24,826 bases of DNA from a virus: the IMG/VR virus record IMGVR_UViG_3300028864_000097, positions 1 to 24,826 of that record; one strand, given 5' to 3'. The translations under genes and the position numbers were made by a program. The notes beneath the pieces were generated by a model, which made no database searches, was not told where the DNA came from, and saw nothing but the letters and a program-made list of their open reading frames with translations. Shown one piece after another: positions 14,315-22,998 of this stretch (the stretch's first letter is position 1; every line of letters starts with the position of its first letter).

Positions 14315-14731
14315 ATGAATAAAACACTGAACGAAATATCAGAAGAGATTTACGAAGCAAATAAATTAAAAGGATTTGACGTAAAGGAGTGTAATATTGG
14401 ACAGACGCTTATGCTTATAGTTTCTGAGCTATCAGAAGCTTTAGAAGCCGACAGAAAGAATAAAAGAGTAAATATAAACGACACTAAGAATTTGACAAAT
14501 GACTATACTATTAGCGGTAATCTGAGTGGCTTTACAAAACAAGGTAAAACCGAAAAGTTTATTGATCTTTTCAAAGAGCAAGTAAAAGACACTTTTGAAG
14601 ATGAAATTGCTGATTCTTTTATTCTCCTTTTCAACTTAGTCGGTGCTTTAAATATAAATATTGACAGACACATTGAGTTAAAAAGACAATTCAATGCTAC
14701 TCGAGAGTATAGACACGGAAAAAGATATTAA
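14315..14731 (+). CDS. MazG-like nucleotide pyrophosphohydrolase
   Basis: 138 residues. The all-alpha NTP pyrophosphohydrolase pattern is visible: an ExxE helix in SELSEALEADR (about residues 32-42) and a second helix with FEDEIADSFI (about 93-102) that provides the E and D metal ligands. The C-terminus REYRHGKRY is typical of phage members. Between the helices is an approximately 45-residue insert. The enzyme would cleave (d)NTPs to monophosphates and could adjust nucleotide pools or remove modified nucleotides. It is the last rightward gene, 2 bp before the start of the terminator stem's A-tract. Confidence 0.8.
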   Translation: MNKTLNEISEEIYEANKLKGFDVKECNIGQTLMLIVSELSEALEADRKNKRVNINDTKNLTNDYTISGNLSGFTKQGKTEKFIDLFKEQVKDTFEDEIADSFILLFNLVGALNINIDRHIELKRQFNATREYRHGKRY

Positions 14732-14733
14732 TT

Positions 14734-14763
14734 AAAAAAGCGGTAATTATACCGCTTTTTTTT
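14734..14763. terminator. Bidirectional intrinsic terminator between convergent operons
   Basis: A perfect stem GCGGTA (14740-14745) / TACCGC (14750-14755) with an ATTA loop is extended by A6 (14734-14739) pairing with T6, and T continues to 14763. On both strands this gives a GC stem followed by a U-tract, so it ends both the rightward early operon (stop at 14731) and the leftward late operon. The stop codon of the leftward gene (14749-14747) sits inside the loop. Confidence 0.92.
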
Positions 14764-15088
14764 GTGACTGTTTTGGAAACTTCTTAAACTTTACAATATC
14801 CTTTGGATTCTCTTTTAAATATTCCTCCGCAATTTCATCCGTTAAAGTCGGTTGAGTATACCACTTTCCTTTGTGAAGAATTGGAATGTGTGCAAAAATA
14901 ATATATTTTCTTTTGTCCATGATTTTAACTAATATTTCAACGGCTGCATCATGTATGCAATTTGAACATTGTTGATCGGAAACCGTTTTGTTAAACAAAA
15001 ATTCATAATAGCTCAAAACATAAGAGCGTACACCGGAATCAATATCCGAATTGTACGCCCTTGCTAATATCTGTTCATTCATATCCAT
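14747..15088 (-). CDS. Small protein after the tail tube gene
   Basis: 113 residues from the ATG at 15088, which overlaps the tail tube stop by one base (TAATG). A start at 15082 (MNEQ) is also possible. There is a Cys pair in CSNCIHDAAVEIL (about residues 41-53) and a motif LTDEIAEEYLKENPKDIVKF near the C-terminus. I have a weak memory of this motif in Bacteroidetes phage proteins next to tail genes. Placement after the tail tube would suit a tail assembly factor, but the function is not proven. Its final codons KKAV and stop form part of the terminator. Confidence 0.6.
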   Translation of the reverse strand: MDMNEQILARAYNSDIDSGVRSYVLSYYEFLFNKTVSDQQCSNCIHDAAVEILVKIMDKRKYIIFAHIPILHKGKWYTQPTLTDEIAEEYLKENPKDIVKFKKFPKQSQKKAV

Positions 15089-15702
15089 TACACGGCAGCA
15101 GTTCCAAGGGCATCAAATAACGCCTTTGTTGCGGTGTATGAGGTAGAGTACCATCCTGTACGTGGGTGGTTATCTTCGCACTGTAAACCAGCAGCCCATC
15201 CGCCGGCAGTATCGGTAGATGATTTTGTATTCTTGATTGACTGTCCGGTTGAGCGCAATGGAGTTTCAAGTCCGTCAATTTGAAATGCAGAACTACCAGG
15301 GGAAAGGGTACGTCCGAAATCCTTGTAAATATTTTCGGTTACAGCCACAAATCCATCACCATCTTTTCTACCAAGCGACTCAATTACCGAACCGGGTACA
15401 TCACCATCATCGAGCAATACGAAAGAAAGAACGTGTTTCCATCGATTGACATTTGCACCGTCCACCTTTTCGACATCTTCGTCTTTGACGTTCGTCATTT
15501 GATAACCTTTAGCCCCTGTTTTTCTTATCAGAGAAGCATAAAGGTTATTAGATCCGGCTATTTTGGTGGCGATGGTGGCTTCTATGTCGACATCGCTACG
15601 ATTCAACAAATATCCGTTTAACTCCTTTCCTTCGACTACAGGGTTGGTGCAATTCGCAGCCAAATCAGCAGCTAATTTTTTGTTACAACTTGTTACAGGC
15701 AT
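15088..15702 (-). CDS. Putative major tail tube protein
   Basis: 204 residues. It starts MPVTSCNKKLAADLAANC, an opening I associate with tail tube-like proteins of Bacteroidetes siphophages. Other pieces of that group are GWAAGLQCEDNHPRTGWYST and a C-terminal ATKALFDAL. The content is beta-rich with a plausible core strand pair HVLSFVLLDDGDVP. Direct neighbours are the tape-measure gene upstream and a small protein downstream. It appears to have its own promoter-like box, as expected for an abundant subunit. The tube call is by resemblance and position. A capsid decoration role is less likely. Confidence 0.55.
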   Translation of the reverse strand: MPVTSCNKKLAADLAANCTNPVVEGKELNGYLLNRSDVDIEATIATKIAGSNNLYASLIRKTGAKGYQMTNVKDEDVEKVDGANVNRWKHVLSFVLLDDGDVPGSVIESLGRKDGDGFVAVTENIYKDFGRTLSPGSSAFQIDGLETPLRSTGQSIKNTKSSTDTAGGWAAGLQCEDNHPRTGWYSTSYTATKALFDALGTAAV

Positions 15703-15752
15703 AATTTTAATTTTTAATTAACGTTAATATAAATAGTTTTTTCTATAGATTG

Positions 15753-15760
15753 CAAATATA
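15753..15760 (-). promoter_or_regulatory. Candidate internal leftward promoter before the tail tube gene
   Basis: On the minus strand TATATTTG (15760-15753), followed by CA, matches TAnnTTTG and repeats the box at 1824. It lies in the 60-bp gap between the tape-measure stop (15763) and the tail tube start (15702), leaving about 45 nt of leader. No clear TTG is present about 20 bp upstream. Extra transcription of the tail tube would make sense because it is needed in many copies. Confidence 0.4.
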
Positions 15761-15762
15761 CA

Positions 15763-18399
15763 TTAAAGTTTCGAATTTTCCTTTACTGATACAACATTTT
15801 GCATTGTAGTTATTTCAGTTACGGATACTACAGGGTTAGGTACTGACTGTGCAATGATTTGCGCTGTCTCATTTTGGCTTGCATTTGATCCGTACATGCT
15901 ACTAATAGTCGGCAAATTGGTATATATTGTCGAGCTGCCGGGAGTAGCTACGGAAGTTACAGGGGATGAAGTATTTGGGACTGTTGATGTTCCGGATTCT
16001 GATACAGCCCACACCTGTTTTACGGCTTGTACTCCTGTTGCTATTACACCGTCGGCTGCAATAACACCTAAAGCAGGTCCAACTACAGGTATTTCAGCCA
16101 TAGAATTAAACGCTTTAATAGATCCTGCAATAGAGTCAATTGTAATGCCTATAGACGCTGCAACCTTTCCCGCCTGAGTAGTTTTACCGAAAATCTCAGC
16201 AAGCGAATTTGCGGTAGATGATGCAATAGATAATTTTGTTTGTAAAGACATCCTATCTAAATCACGTTCAGCCTTAGCATATTTTTTATTTATATTTTCT
16301 TTTTCGGTAGCTGTTAAATTTGCATTTTTAAGCTCATTTATTCTTTGAATATCAAGTGCTTGTTTTTTTAACTCGGTTTCTCTGTCTAATCCGGAAGCGG
16401 CAAAAGTTAATTGATTTTCAATATCATTTGACCATAACTGTTTTCTATTTTCAGAAATTGAGTTATCCAAATTCGCTGAATCGGTTGCAAATTGCTGATT
16501 AATTAAATCAGATTGATCAACATAATTTTTATCGTTCTCTAATTTTAAGCGATTTTGCTCGACAGATGCGTTATAATTTCTTTGCAAGTCATCTTTTTGC
16601 ATTTGAAATGTTTTACCACCTATTACCGTTTTTTCATCCTCCTGCAATTGAATTATTTTTAGCTCTTTTTGCATTTGGTCGATAAGTAAATTAGTTCTTA
16701 TTGTCGCAATATCTTCCAGTCTTTTACGTTCCTTATCAAAGACTACGGCTTTTGCAGCTTCTATCTTATCGGAAGTCCATTTTTCAAAAGAAGACTGTTT
16801 ATCAATCAACGAAATTTCATCTGTATAAAGTTTTTTGATCTTCTCAGTTCTTTTATTATAGTTTTCCTCTAAAATAAGTTCTGTTTTATTTTCATTATCT
16901 AAGACCTTACCCCGTTCATTTAATATCGTTTGAGTGCTTTTTATTTCCCTTGCTTCTTTAGTATCAGCAGCCTTTGCAAGTGTGTTATTAACCCTTCCAA
17001 CTCTGTTTTTAACACTTTGTTCAAATCGGTTATCTTCCGCAATGGTCTGAGTTACACGATTTTTTGCATCTTGAATGGCTTGAAGGTCTTTTTTAGATTT
17101 AACAGACTGTTCAAGTTGAACAATCCTTAAATTTTCATTTGCGAAATACATTTCTTTTTGATGCAGCTCGTTATCAATTTTTAAGGTCTGATCGGCCGCT
17201 TTTTTTCGTTCAGCAGGAGATAAATCAGATTGTCTAATTTTAAGAGCCAACACATCGATAATACCTTGCTGTCTTATTTTTTCATTTGAAAACTCCCTTT
17301 CTGCCTTTGTTAGTTTTTGTCTCTGATCTGCAATCTTATTACCTAATTCGTAATTTTTTTCTATATTTCCGCTTGCATTTTTCCAATTGTCGCCAATATT
17401 TTTTACATCGTTTCCAAGTTCTTTTACATTTCCTGTTAAAACATCAACAATCAACTTACCGAGTGACCCCATAAATTTAACACCTTCCTGAATAACGGCA
17501 TTAACCCCGGACATAACCCTTTGAAATTGTTTAGCACCCTCATTAGTCGATGTAAAATAAGATACCAAAGCTCCGAGCGCAATTACAATTAATCCGATCC
17601 CTGTAGATGCAAGCGCAACCTTGAATAGCTTCATTGCACCTGTTCCCGTTTCAGTTGCCACGGTTGCAGCAGCAGTGGCCGTAGCTCGTAAACTATCAGC
17701 AGCAGCAGCTTGTTCGGATGTTGCAGTTCCGGCAGCCTTAGCAATAGACAATTCAAGTTCTGCGGAGGTTGCGGCTTCATCTGCTATTATTGCTGCCGCC
17801 TGTGCTTCTTTTTGCAGTGCGATGCTTGCAATATATTCATCGGTAGCAGATTTTAACCCTCCGAAGCCTTTTGAAAATATACCTAATGTTTGTTCTGCCG
17901 AAGATGCAATATCTTGTATGGGTTTTGGAAGCATTCCAAGCGTACCGGCATAATTTCCGATATTATCTTTAAAATTTCCGACCGATAAATTTGCTTTATT
18001 TACATTTGTATTTAATTGCAGCATTTCGGCAGAAATAGCCCTCCCAACCGATCCCTCACGAGCTGATGCAGATAACGAATTATAAGACTTTTGTAAATCC
18101 GTAACCCTTACCCTCATTCCATTAATTGAGTCCCCGGCAGATGCAACGCTTGCAGCATTTGTTTTTATCTCTTTCGAATTTTCACGAATACCGGATGTAT
18201 TTTCTTTGATTTGAGCATTTAGTACCGCCCTTGTAGATGCAGCATCTTTATCTGTTATTTGTCCAGCCTCAACCGCTTTTTTTATGTCCAAAAGAGTGCC
18301 TTTTAGCTTATCGTTCGCAGCAGATAGCTTTTCTATATTGTTTAAGGCATCCTGATTTTGAACCTTAATATCGAGTAATACCTCCTCATTTACTGCCAT
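15763..18399 (-). CDS. Tail tape measure protein
   Basis: 878 residues. It sets tail length and is threaded through the tail. Nearly the entire sequence is helical and rich in A, K, Q and N, with coiled coils, especially about residues 325-700. Two hydrophobic stretches are TGIGLIVIALGALVSYF (about residues 264-280) and a second near the C-terminus rich in A, V, I and G (about 745-795). An N-terminal repeat-poor helical section contains NIGNYAGTLG. As a rough family rule (about 0.15 nm per residue) the length implies a tail near 130 nm. The gene precedes the tail tube gene in transcription, the reverse of the usual order. The ATG at 18399 overlaps the end of a 46-residue gene by ten bases. 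Confidence 0.88.
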   Translation of the reverse strand: MAVNEEVLLDIKVQNQDALNNIEKLSAANDKLKGTLLDIKKAVEAGQITDKDAASTRAVLNAQIKENTSGIRENSKEIKTNAASVASAGDSINGMRVRVTDLQKSYNSLSASAREGSVGRAISAEMLQLNTNVNKANLSVGNFKDNIGNYAGTLGMLPKPIQDIASSAEQTLGIFSKGFGGLKSATDEYIASIALQKEAQAAAIIADEAATSAELELSIAKAAGTATSEQAAAADSLRATATAAATVATETGTGAMKLFKVALASTGIGLIVIALGALVSYFTSTNEGAKQFQRVMSGVNAVIQEGVKFMGSLGKLIVDVLTGNVKELGNDVKNIGDNWKNASGNIEKNYELGNKIADQRQKLTKAEREFSNEKIRQQGIIDVLALKIRQSDLSPAERKKAADQTLKIDNELHQKEMYFANENLRIVQLEQSVKSKKDLQAIQDAKNRVTQTIAEDNRFEQSVKNRVGRVNNTLAKAADTKEAREIKSTQTILNERGKVLDNENKTELILEENYNKRTEKIKKLYTDEISLIDKQSSFEKWTSDKIEAAKAVVFDKERKRLEDIATIRTNLLIDQMQKELKIIQLQEDEKTVIGGKTFQMQKDDLQRNYNASVEQNRLKLENDKNYVDQSDLINQQFATDSANLDNSISENRKQLWSNDIENQLTFAASGLDRETELKKQALDIQRINELKNANLTATEKENINKKYAKAERDLDRMSLQTKLSIASSTANSLAEIFGKTTQAGKVAASIGITIDSIAGSIKAFNSMAEIPVVGPALGVIAADGVIATGVQAVKQVWAVSESGTSTVPNTSSPVTSVATPGSSTIYTNLPTISSMYGSNASQNETAQIIAQSVPNPVVSVTEITTMQNVVSVKENSKL

Positions 18400-18530
18400 A
18401 GCGAATTAACTTTATCAATCATTATATTTTGCTCTTTTTTAGCTCTCTTTAATTTCTTTGTAAGAAGGAAAAGTAGTACTATATCCTTTGCATCGGAGTA
18501 TTTCTGTTTAAAATAATTGATTATTTTCAT
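18390..18530 (-). CDS. 46-residue protein between gp10-like and tape measure genes
   Basis: Found by direct translation of the interval. The ATG at 18530-18528 overlaps the stop of the gp10-like gene by four bases (ATGA), and the TAA at 18392-18390 overlaps the tape-measure start by ten bases. It contains a hydrophobic run DIVLLLFLLT (about residues 16-24) and is lysine-rich after that (KKLKRAKKEQ). Position matches that of tail assembly chaperones in other siphophages, but this is far shorter. It may be a remnant or a separate small assembly factor. The end-to-end overlaps make it likely to be real. Confidence 0.6.
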   Translation of the reverse strand: MKIINYFKQKYSDAKDIVLLFLLTKKLKRAKKEQNIMIDKVNSLWQ

Positions 18531-19087
18531 TTTATTAATGCTTTTATTATTTGATCTTGTGTTTTATTCGCTATAAAAGTAGTGAAAAGTTCTATAACTT
18601 CGTTAAGTACCGGAGAATATACCGTCGTATCTGGGTTGATACGACGATTTGTGCCAAGTTTCTTTATCTTAAATGCTATAGCCCATGCTACGGAATTAAG
18701 CCCTCTTTCTTGTGGTGTATATTTTGGCTTCCAATTAATAGATGGTTGGCGAATATATGCTATTGACTTATAAGCTATTCTCTTTGCTTCTATCCATTCT
18801 TTAATACTTGTGATAGGTGGCATCTTTCCGGGTTCTCTTCCGTATTGTAATGTTGAAATTGGAGCCCGATTTCCTGCATCAGCTATAATTCTAAGCTCTT
18901 TTTCTCCGTCGACTGAATACCTAAGTGACTGTTGAGTCCGTCCGGTCGCTGTAATCTTCTTTGCGATGATTTGTTCCCTAATTTTTTCAACAGCATACTG
19001 ACCGATACGAGGGAGTCCATCTATTTTATTTTTATCAAAACGGCTTTCAATTGTTAATTTGGTTCGTATTTGTAAATCGCTTGCCAT
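18527..19087 (-). CDS. HK97 gp10-like head-tail joining/tail protein
   Basis: 186 residues. The N-terminal half, with GQYAVEKIREQIIAKKITAT followed by GRTQQSLRY and later APISTLQYGREPGKMPP, follows the HK97 gp10-like layout: a helix that ends in a TGxLxxS-type segment, then a glycine-rich loop. Such proteins act in joining head and tail or in tail completion. Here it lies between a tail-tip-like gene and the tape measure. It starts one base after the preceding stop. The call is by pattern only. Confidence 0.55.
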   Translation of the reverse strand: MASDLQIRTKLTIESRFDKNKIDGLPRIGQYAVEKIREQIIAKKITATGRTQQSLRYSVDGEKELRIIADAGNRAPISTLQYGREPGKMPPITSIKEWIEAKRIAYKSIAYIRQPSINWKPKYTPQERGLNSVAWAIAFKIKKLGTNRRINPDTTVYSPVLNEVIELFTTFIANKTQDQIIKALIK

Positions 19088-19088
19088 A

Positions 19089-20708
19089 TCATCTTAATTT
19101 TAGCAATTTTAAGGTAATAGTATTTTTTGTTGTCATTATGCTTTCAAGTGCAATATAAATACCACCCAATTGACGAATTAATAAAGGCTTTTTATTATCA
19201 GGGAAATAAATAAAATCAGCTTCAAATAATTTTGGATTAATTACCGGTGCATAAATATCGGCTAATTTATTTATTATTTCGAAATGTCCGTCCGGAGTTT
19301 GTTGTAACACCATTTTATCTGTTACTCTCTCAGATCCATTATCGTCCTGTATGCGAATAGCATCGATTGTAGCTACGTTATTCGTCCCAATGGGTAATGT
19401 TTCATCGTTGATTAAGACAGTGGCTATAACCTTGCTATCTGCATAACTAACAGTAGCATTATTTGAGTCAAGGAATCGGAAAGATTTTGTTTTCCATCCA
19501 ATTAATTTATCTGATACGTCAATTGCATTATGCCAGTCGAATATATCTTTAAAATCGATGAAATTTATTGCATTATCGAGGTATTCAACCATCTTCCCAG
19601 AACACAGCGCAATGGTTTCGATCATACTTTTAGCGGTAACTTTCGGTAGGTTCTGCCAGCAAGGGTAAAGCCCGGTTAATCCGAAATCCGCATAATCACT
19701 AAATCCTGCAGTCTCTTTCTCAAGTTCAGTATAACAAGCCATAGCTTCGACTGAAATGCTGAATTGTACGTATGCTTCCACGAACACCCCGATTGAATAA
19801 ACACCAGCAGGAAGTATTTTAGATTCCAATAAAAAATGGTCTGAAACGTCCCTTAGTGGCGAAGTTCCTATTATCGAATAAACACCAAGCGAATCCTTAG
19901 AATAAAAGCTGATATATGGCTGACTGGAATTGTTTGAAGTTACGTTAATAAAAAGTTTAAACGGGGATGTAGATGTTATCGATAACCCGTTTATAAAAAT
20001 TCCTTCCGTTTGAACTGATACACCTAAATCAATATCGTGATTCCGCGGATTTGAGCCCCCCGTGTTGTAATTCCTGCTTACCGGTGAGGTATAAGCAAGT
20101 GAGTTAGTGCGTCTTTTCCATTGATTTGAATACACTAAGTAGTTATCCGGTGCATTATTCAAAGTTACACCGTAAAATAATGCGAGTTGCTGAATTAAAT
20201 TTTCTGCATAAATATTTGGTCTTCCATTAGCAAAAACTCCATGAAAAATATTAGGTGCATTGGTACCCGGAACAAAAGAGTAATTATACAGCGATCCATC
20301 TTGAACATTTAACAAAACATCCTGCTTAGTTTTATTCTGAATTTCTGGTAAATAAATATCACATATATTCGTAGTGTCTTTCAACAAATTTGATACCCCA
20401 CCACTCCTGAATTGCTCCAGGTAGAACTTAATTGATGTTGGGGAAAACTCTTTAATATAAGCCCTCACACGCATTGAAGTTCCATTTACGTATAAAGCTC
20501 CATACAAGTATTTATTTGTCTTTGCGGAGTCTGAAAACACCTTATAGTCGGAAGCTTCACGGTTATTCTCTGTTAATGCTGCGGTTATATCAGTCGAGTA
20601 TGTAGATGATTCACCTTTCAAAGAATTTTGAATAGGATGTTTCCATTTCAACTCAAATTCTTGATTGTCCAAGTCAATCCAAATACCCTCTAAATTTAAT
20701 CGTACCAT
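19089..20708 (-). CDS. Putative tail-tip/baseplate structural protein
   Basis: 539 residues. It begins MVRLNLEGIWIDLDNQEFEL, a segment followed by KWKHPIQNSLKGESS and TYSTDITAALTENN, which resembles the distal tail proteins of Bacteroidetes siphophages. It is largely beta-structured with no membrane segment or enzyme motif. The start overlaps the stop of the preceding gene by one base (TAATG), indicating co-translation with that similar-sized tail protein. The assignment to the tail tip comes from sequence character and position next to the tape measure. Confidence 0.5.
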   Translation of the reverse strand: MVRLNLEGIWIDLDNQEFELKWKHPIQNSLKGESSTYSTDITAALTENNREASDYKVFSDSAKTNKYLYGALYVNGTSMRVRAYIKEFSPTSIKFYLEQFRSGGVSNLLKDTTNICDIYLPEIQNKTKQDVLLNVQDGSLYNYSFVPGTNAPNIFHGVFANGRPNIYAENLIQQLALFYGVTLNNAPDNYLVYSNQWKRRTNSLAYTSPVSRNYNTGGSNPRNHDIDLGVSVQTEGIFINGLSITSTSPFKLFINVTSNNSSQPYISFYSKDSLGVYSIIGTSPLRDVSDHFLLESKILPAGVYSIGVFVEAYVQFSISVEAMACYTELEKETAGFSDYADFGLTGLYPCWQNLPKVTAKSMIETIALCSGKMVEYLDNAINFIDFKDIFDWHNAIDVSDKLIGWKTKSFRFLDSNNATVSYADSKVIATVLINDETLPIGTNNVATIDAIRIQDDNGSERVTDKMVLQQTPDGHFEIINKLADIYAPVINPKLFEADFIYFPDNKKPLLIRQLGGIYIALESIMTTKNTITLKLLKLR

Positions 20709-21625
20709 TAAATAGCTGTTTTTGTTTCGTTTGTAACTGTAAAAATAAATTCGTCAATATCCTTGAAGTCTGTTGTGTCTTCGCTTTTAACATTTACACG
20801 TTCAGAGTTCATAAAAACGTACGAGCTTGATTTTATGCTGTTTAAAATTGAAAGAACATCTTTATTTTCATTTCCTGATGTGAAAATTCTTGATATAGTA
20901 TTCTTTTTTTGATCAATTTTGTTTATGCGTTCATTGCCGGATGCAGAATAATTTTTAATCAAGTCAACGGTTACCCCTTTTGAGCTCACTTTCGTTTCTG
21001 CAAGCTTGAAATACCACGAACGCCAATACCCATCATCATCGACCCAACTAAAAAATACATGATCCGGGCATACCTTTCGACTTTCGATGTAATATCCGGA
21101 TGATGGTATCATGTATTCCTCAGTGTATTCTTCGGTGTAAGCGCCTTTTGAGCCGGATAGATATTTTTCAACACCCGAAACAGTATTTTTCATGTTCCTT
21201 GGAAGTGTTATTTTTACGCCCGATCCATCGATAAGCTTAAATATGTCAACATCGTAGGTAGCAGAAAAAATATTATCACCATTCCAAAACGGGAGTAGTG
21301 ATGTTTGCATGGTTAAAATATCCCCTATTGATTTTTTAGGAAATAAATCGAAAGCCCAATAAAACGGATCTGTAATTTCGATATGTACAACTGCTTTTGT
21401 AAAGTCATTAAAAGTTAACGCATCAAAATAATAACGCCCTTTACCGTTCCACATTAAAATCGGAATGATTACGTCGTTTATCGTTACATTGAAGTACGAG
21501 CCATTGATGTATAATCCTGACGGGTCAATTATTTCAACAAATAATTCTTCATCGAACATCGAACCTACTAGTTCTGGAACGTATGCAATTATATTTAATC
21601 CGTTGGGGTTGGTTAGTGTTCTCAT
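20708..21625 (-). CDS. Putative tail structural protein
   Basis: 305 residues, not firmly recognised. Beta-rich, with LFVEIIDPSGLYINGSYF and KAVVHIEITDPFYWAFD, and with a tyrosine/tryptophan-rich centre (VDDDGYWRSWYFKLAETKV). No cleavage or enzyme motif is visible. It overlaps the upstream gene by four bases (ATGA) and the downstream gene by one base. The block with 19089-20708 and 21622-22020 suggests a neck or tail-tip component. Confidence 0.5.
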   Translation of the reverse strand: MRTLTNPNGLNIIAYVPELVGSMFDEELFVEIIDPSGLYINGSYFNVTINDVIIPILMWNGKGRYYFDALTFNDFTKAVVHIEITDPFYWAFDLFPKKSIGDILTMQTSLLPFWNGDNIFSATYDVDIFKLIDGSGVKITLPRNMKNTVSGVEKYLSGSKGAYTEEYTEEYMIPSSGYYIESRKVCPDHVFFSWVDDDGYWRSWYFKLAETKVSSKGVTVDLIKNYSASGNERINKIDQKKNTISRIFTSGNENKDVLSILNSIKSSSYVFMNSERVNVKSEDTTDFKDIDEFIFTVTNETKTAI

Positions 21626-22020
21626 GTGTTGCTACAAATTGGATCGTTTACGATGTCCAAAGCAAAAGCAGCGAAAGCCACGTTTGCATCGAACTTATTT
21701 AACTCCGAAAGCACTTGGTAACTTTTAATTTGATTTTGAAACGGATAAATCTTTTTCATTAGGTCGACTTCCATTGATTTAACGGTGTCATAAATGGCTG
21801 ACGTGGAAAAATCAAGCTCCATTATAGATAAAGAAGCTACTACGATAGTCTCGACAACTCTAAATCTGTCCGCAACGAATGAAATTTGCTTACTAACAGG
21901 AATTACCACAATGCAAGGATATGTTGCCGAGTCTAAAATAATATTCAACTCCTCGTAGCTTCCGAAGTAATGGTTATCGTATTTGGTTGCCAATAAATTG
22001 TAGACTTCTTTTGCGTTCAT
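21622..22020 (-). CDS. Tail terminator-like (tail completion) protein
   Basis: 132 residues. An alternating alpha/beta plan is seen: N-terminal helix, YPCIVVIPVSKQISFV, RVVETIVVASLSI, a helix SAIYDTVKSMEVDLMKKI, then ANVAFAAFALDIV. This plan resembles the gpU-like tail-terminator fold that closes the tail top. Sequence identity alone cannot prove it. It follows the spanin candidate by 9 bp and is translationally coupled to the next tail protein by ATGA. Confidence 0.4.
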   Translation of the reverse strand: MNAKEVYNLLATKYDNHYFGSYEELNIILDSATYPCIVVIPVSKQISFVADRFRVVETIVVASLSIMELDFSTSAIYDTVKSMEVDLMKKIYPFQNQIKSYQVLSELNKFDANVAFAAFALDIVNDPICSNT

Positions 22021-22029
22021 GGTTCAAAT

Positions 22030-22530
22030 TTACAAAATTTTAATCTTAATCAAAAATTTTATAATAAAAGTTATAGCAGCGAGCAAAATAATACCCCACA
22101 ACACCCACCCCGATCCATACATCCAATTTTCCAAGAATCGATCTGAATGCGTATAAACTTTTTCCGTCTTAGTGATGATTATTGGTGCAGGGGTATTGGT
22201 TATAGTCCTAATCGTATTCTTTATTTTAACTGTATCGACATTATTTTTAAGATTTGCCGATAAAAATAAGCTGTCATTAAAAATCCAAGCTTTCGAAAAT
22301 AGAAACTTAGTGTCTATAATAGCCAATTTATTCTTAATAGGTACTACCACGGTACTTTTTATAGTATCGTGGTGAATTAGTATTGCCGTGTCAATTAATT
22401 GAATAGAGTCGTTCTGTGTGACGTAATATGGACGATCAACATAGATCGTCCTGCATGAAAAAGTAAACAGCAAAAATCCAAATGTTATCGGAATCAAAAT
22501 CCACCAACAACGTTTTATTAAATTTCTCAT
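22030..22530 (-). CDS. Candidate unimolecular spanin (lysis protein)
   Basis: 166 residues with an unusual pair of features. An N-terminal signal (basic MRNLIKR, hydrophobic core, then FTFSC at C26) could be a lipoprotein signal. A C-terminal transmembrane helix WVLWGIILLAAITFIIKFL lies at about residues 142-160. The periplasmic part between them (about 27-140) is beta-prone with several T/N-rich strands. Outer-membrane lipoprotein plus inner-membrane anchor is the plan of the T1 gp11-type u-spanin that fuses the two membranes in the last lysis step. The lipobox has F at -2, which is not typical. It is coupled to the endolysin by a four-base overlap (22527-22530). Confidence 0.5.
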   Translation of the reverse strand: MRNLIKRCWWILIPITFGFLLFTFSCRTIYVDRPYYVTQNDSIQLIDTAILIHHDTIKSTVVVPIKNKLAIIDTKFLFSKAWIFNDSLFLSANLKNNVDTVKIKNTIRTITNTPAPIIITKTEKVYTHSDRFLENWMYGSGWVLWGIILLAAITFIIKFLIKIKIL

Positions 22531-22997
22531 AATTTTAAATTGTTTACCCGGTTAATCCATCCTTTTAAAAACTTTGCATTTTTACCTGTTCCAATTAATT
22601 TATAAAAATCAATACGAGCCTGTTTAAATGCTTCTACATGAGATCCCGTATTTACTGCCAATAAAGTATCTTTTCCAAACGCCCCATCGGCTTCAACTCC
22701 TATTACTTTTTGAAGTATTTTTATGGACCTACTATTTCCTGAATTTACAGCAAAATCAAAAACATGAAGTGCGAGTAATTCATCGCCTATTAAATCTATT
22801 TTGCATGGATCGAAATAAATTGATTTATAGATTTCAATAGCTTTTGCCTCAGTTAGATTTTTTATGTCGACATTTGGAAAGGATTTTTGAGAAATTCCGT
22901 ACTTTGTCAACCCTCCTGAATCGTTTGGATCGTTGGTCACTTTATCGCCACCCTCATTAAATAGTATTTTCGGTATAAATTTTTCGGCTCGTGTCAT
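22527..22997 (-). CDS. GH108-type endolysin (muramidase) with peptidoglycan-binding C-terminus
   Basis: 156 residues from the ATG at 22997. The catalytic region opens KILFNEGGDKVTNDPNDSGG and LTKYGIS, the glycoside hydrolase 108 signature with E15 in NEGG as catalytic residue. A peptidoglycan-binding segment follows, with GVEADGAFGKDTL and FKQARIDFYKLIG then KGWINRVN. Muramidases of this family cut the MurNAc-GlcNAc bond. I chose 22997 rather than the in-frame TTG at 23015, which overlaps the upstream gene by 17 bp. There is no signal peptide, so release needs the holin. It overlaps the spanin candidate by four bases. Confidence 0.85.
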   Translation of the reverse strand: MTRAEKFIPKILFNEGGDKVTNDPNDSGGLTKYGISQKSFPNVDIKNLTEAKAIEIYKSIYFDPCKIDLIGDELLALHVFDFAVNSGNSRSIKILQKVIGVEADGAFGKDTLLAVNTGSHVEAFKQARIDFYKLIGTGKNAKFLKGWINRVNNLKL

Positions 22998-22998
22998 T

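Noticed and set aside
17621-17953. Plus-strand alanine/serine-rich frame inside the tape-measure gene
   Set aside because: It is antisense to an 878-codon frame. The composition reflects the alanine-rich repeats on the other strand.
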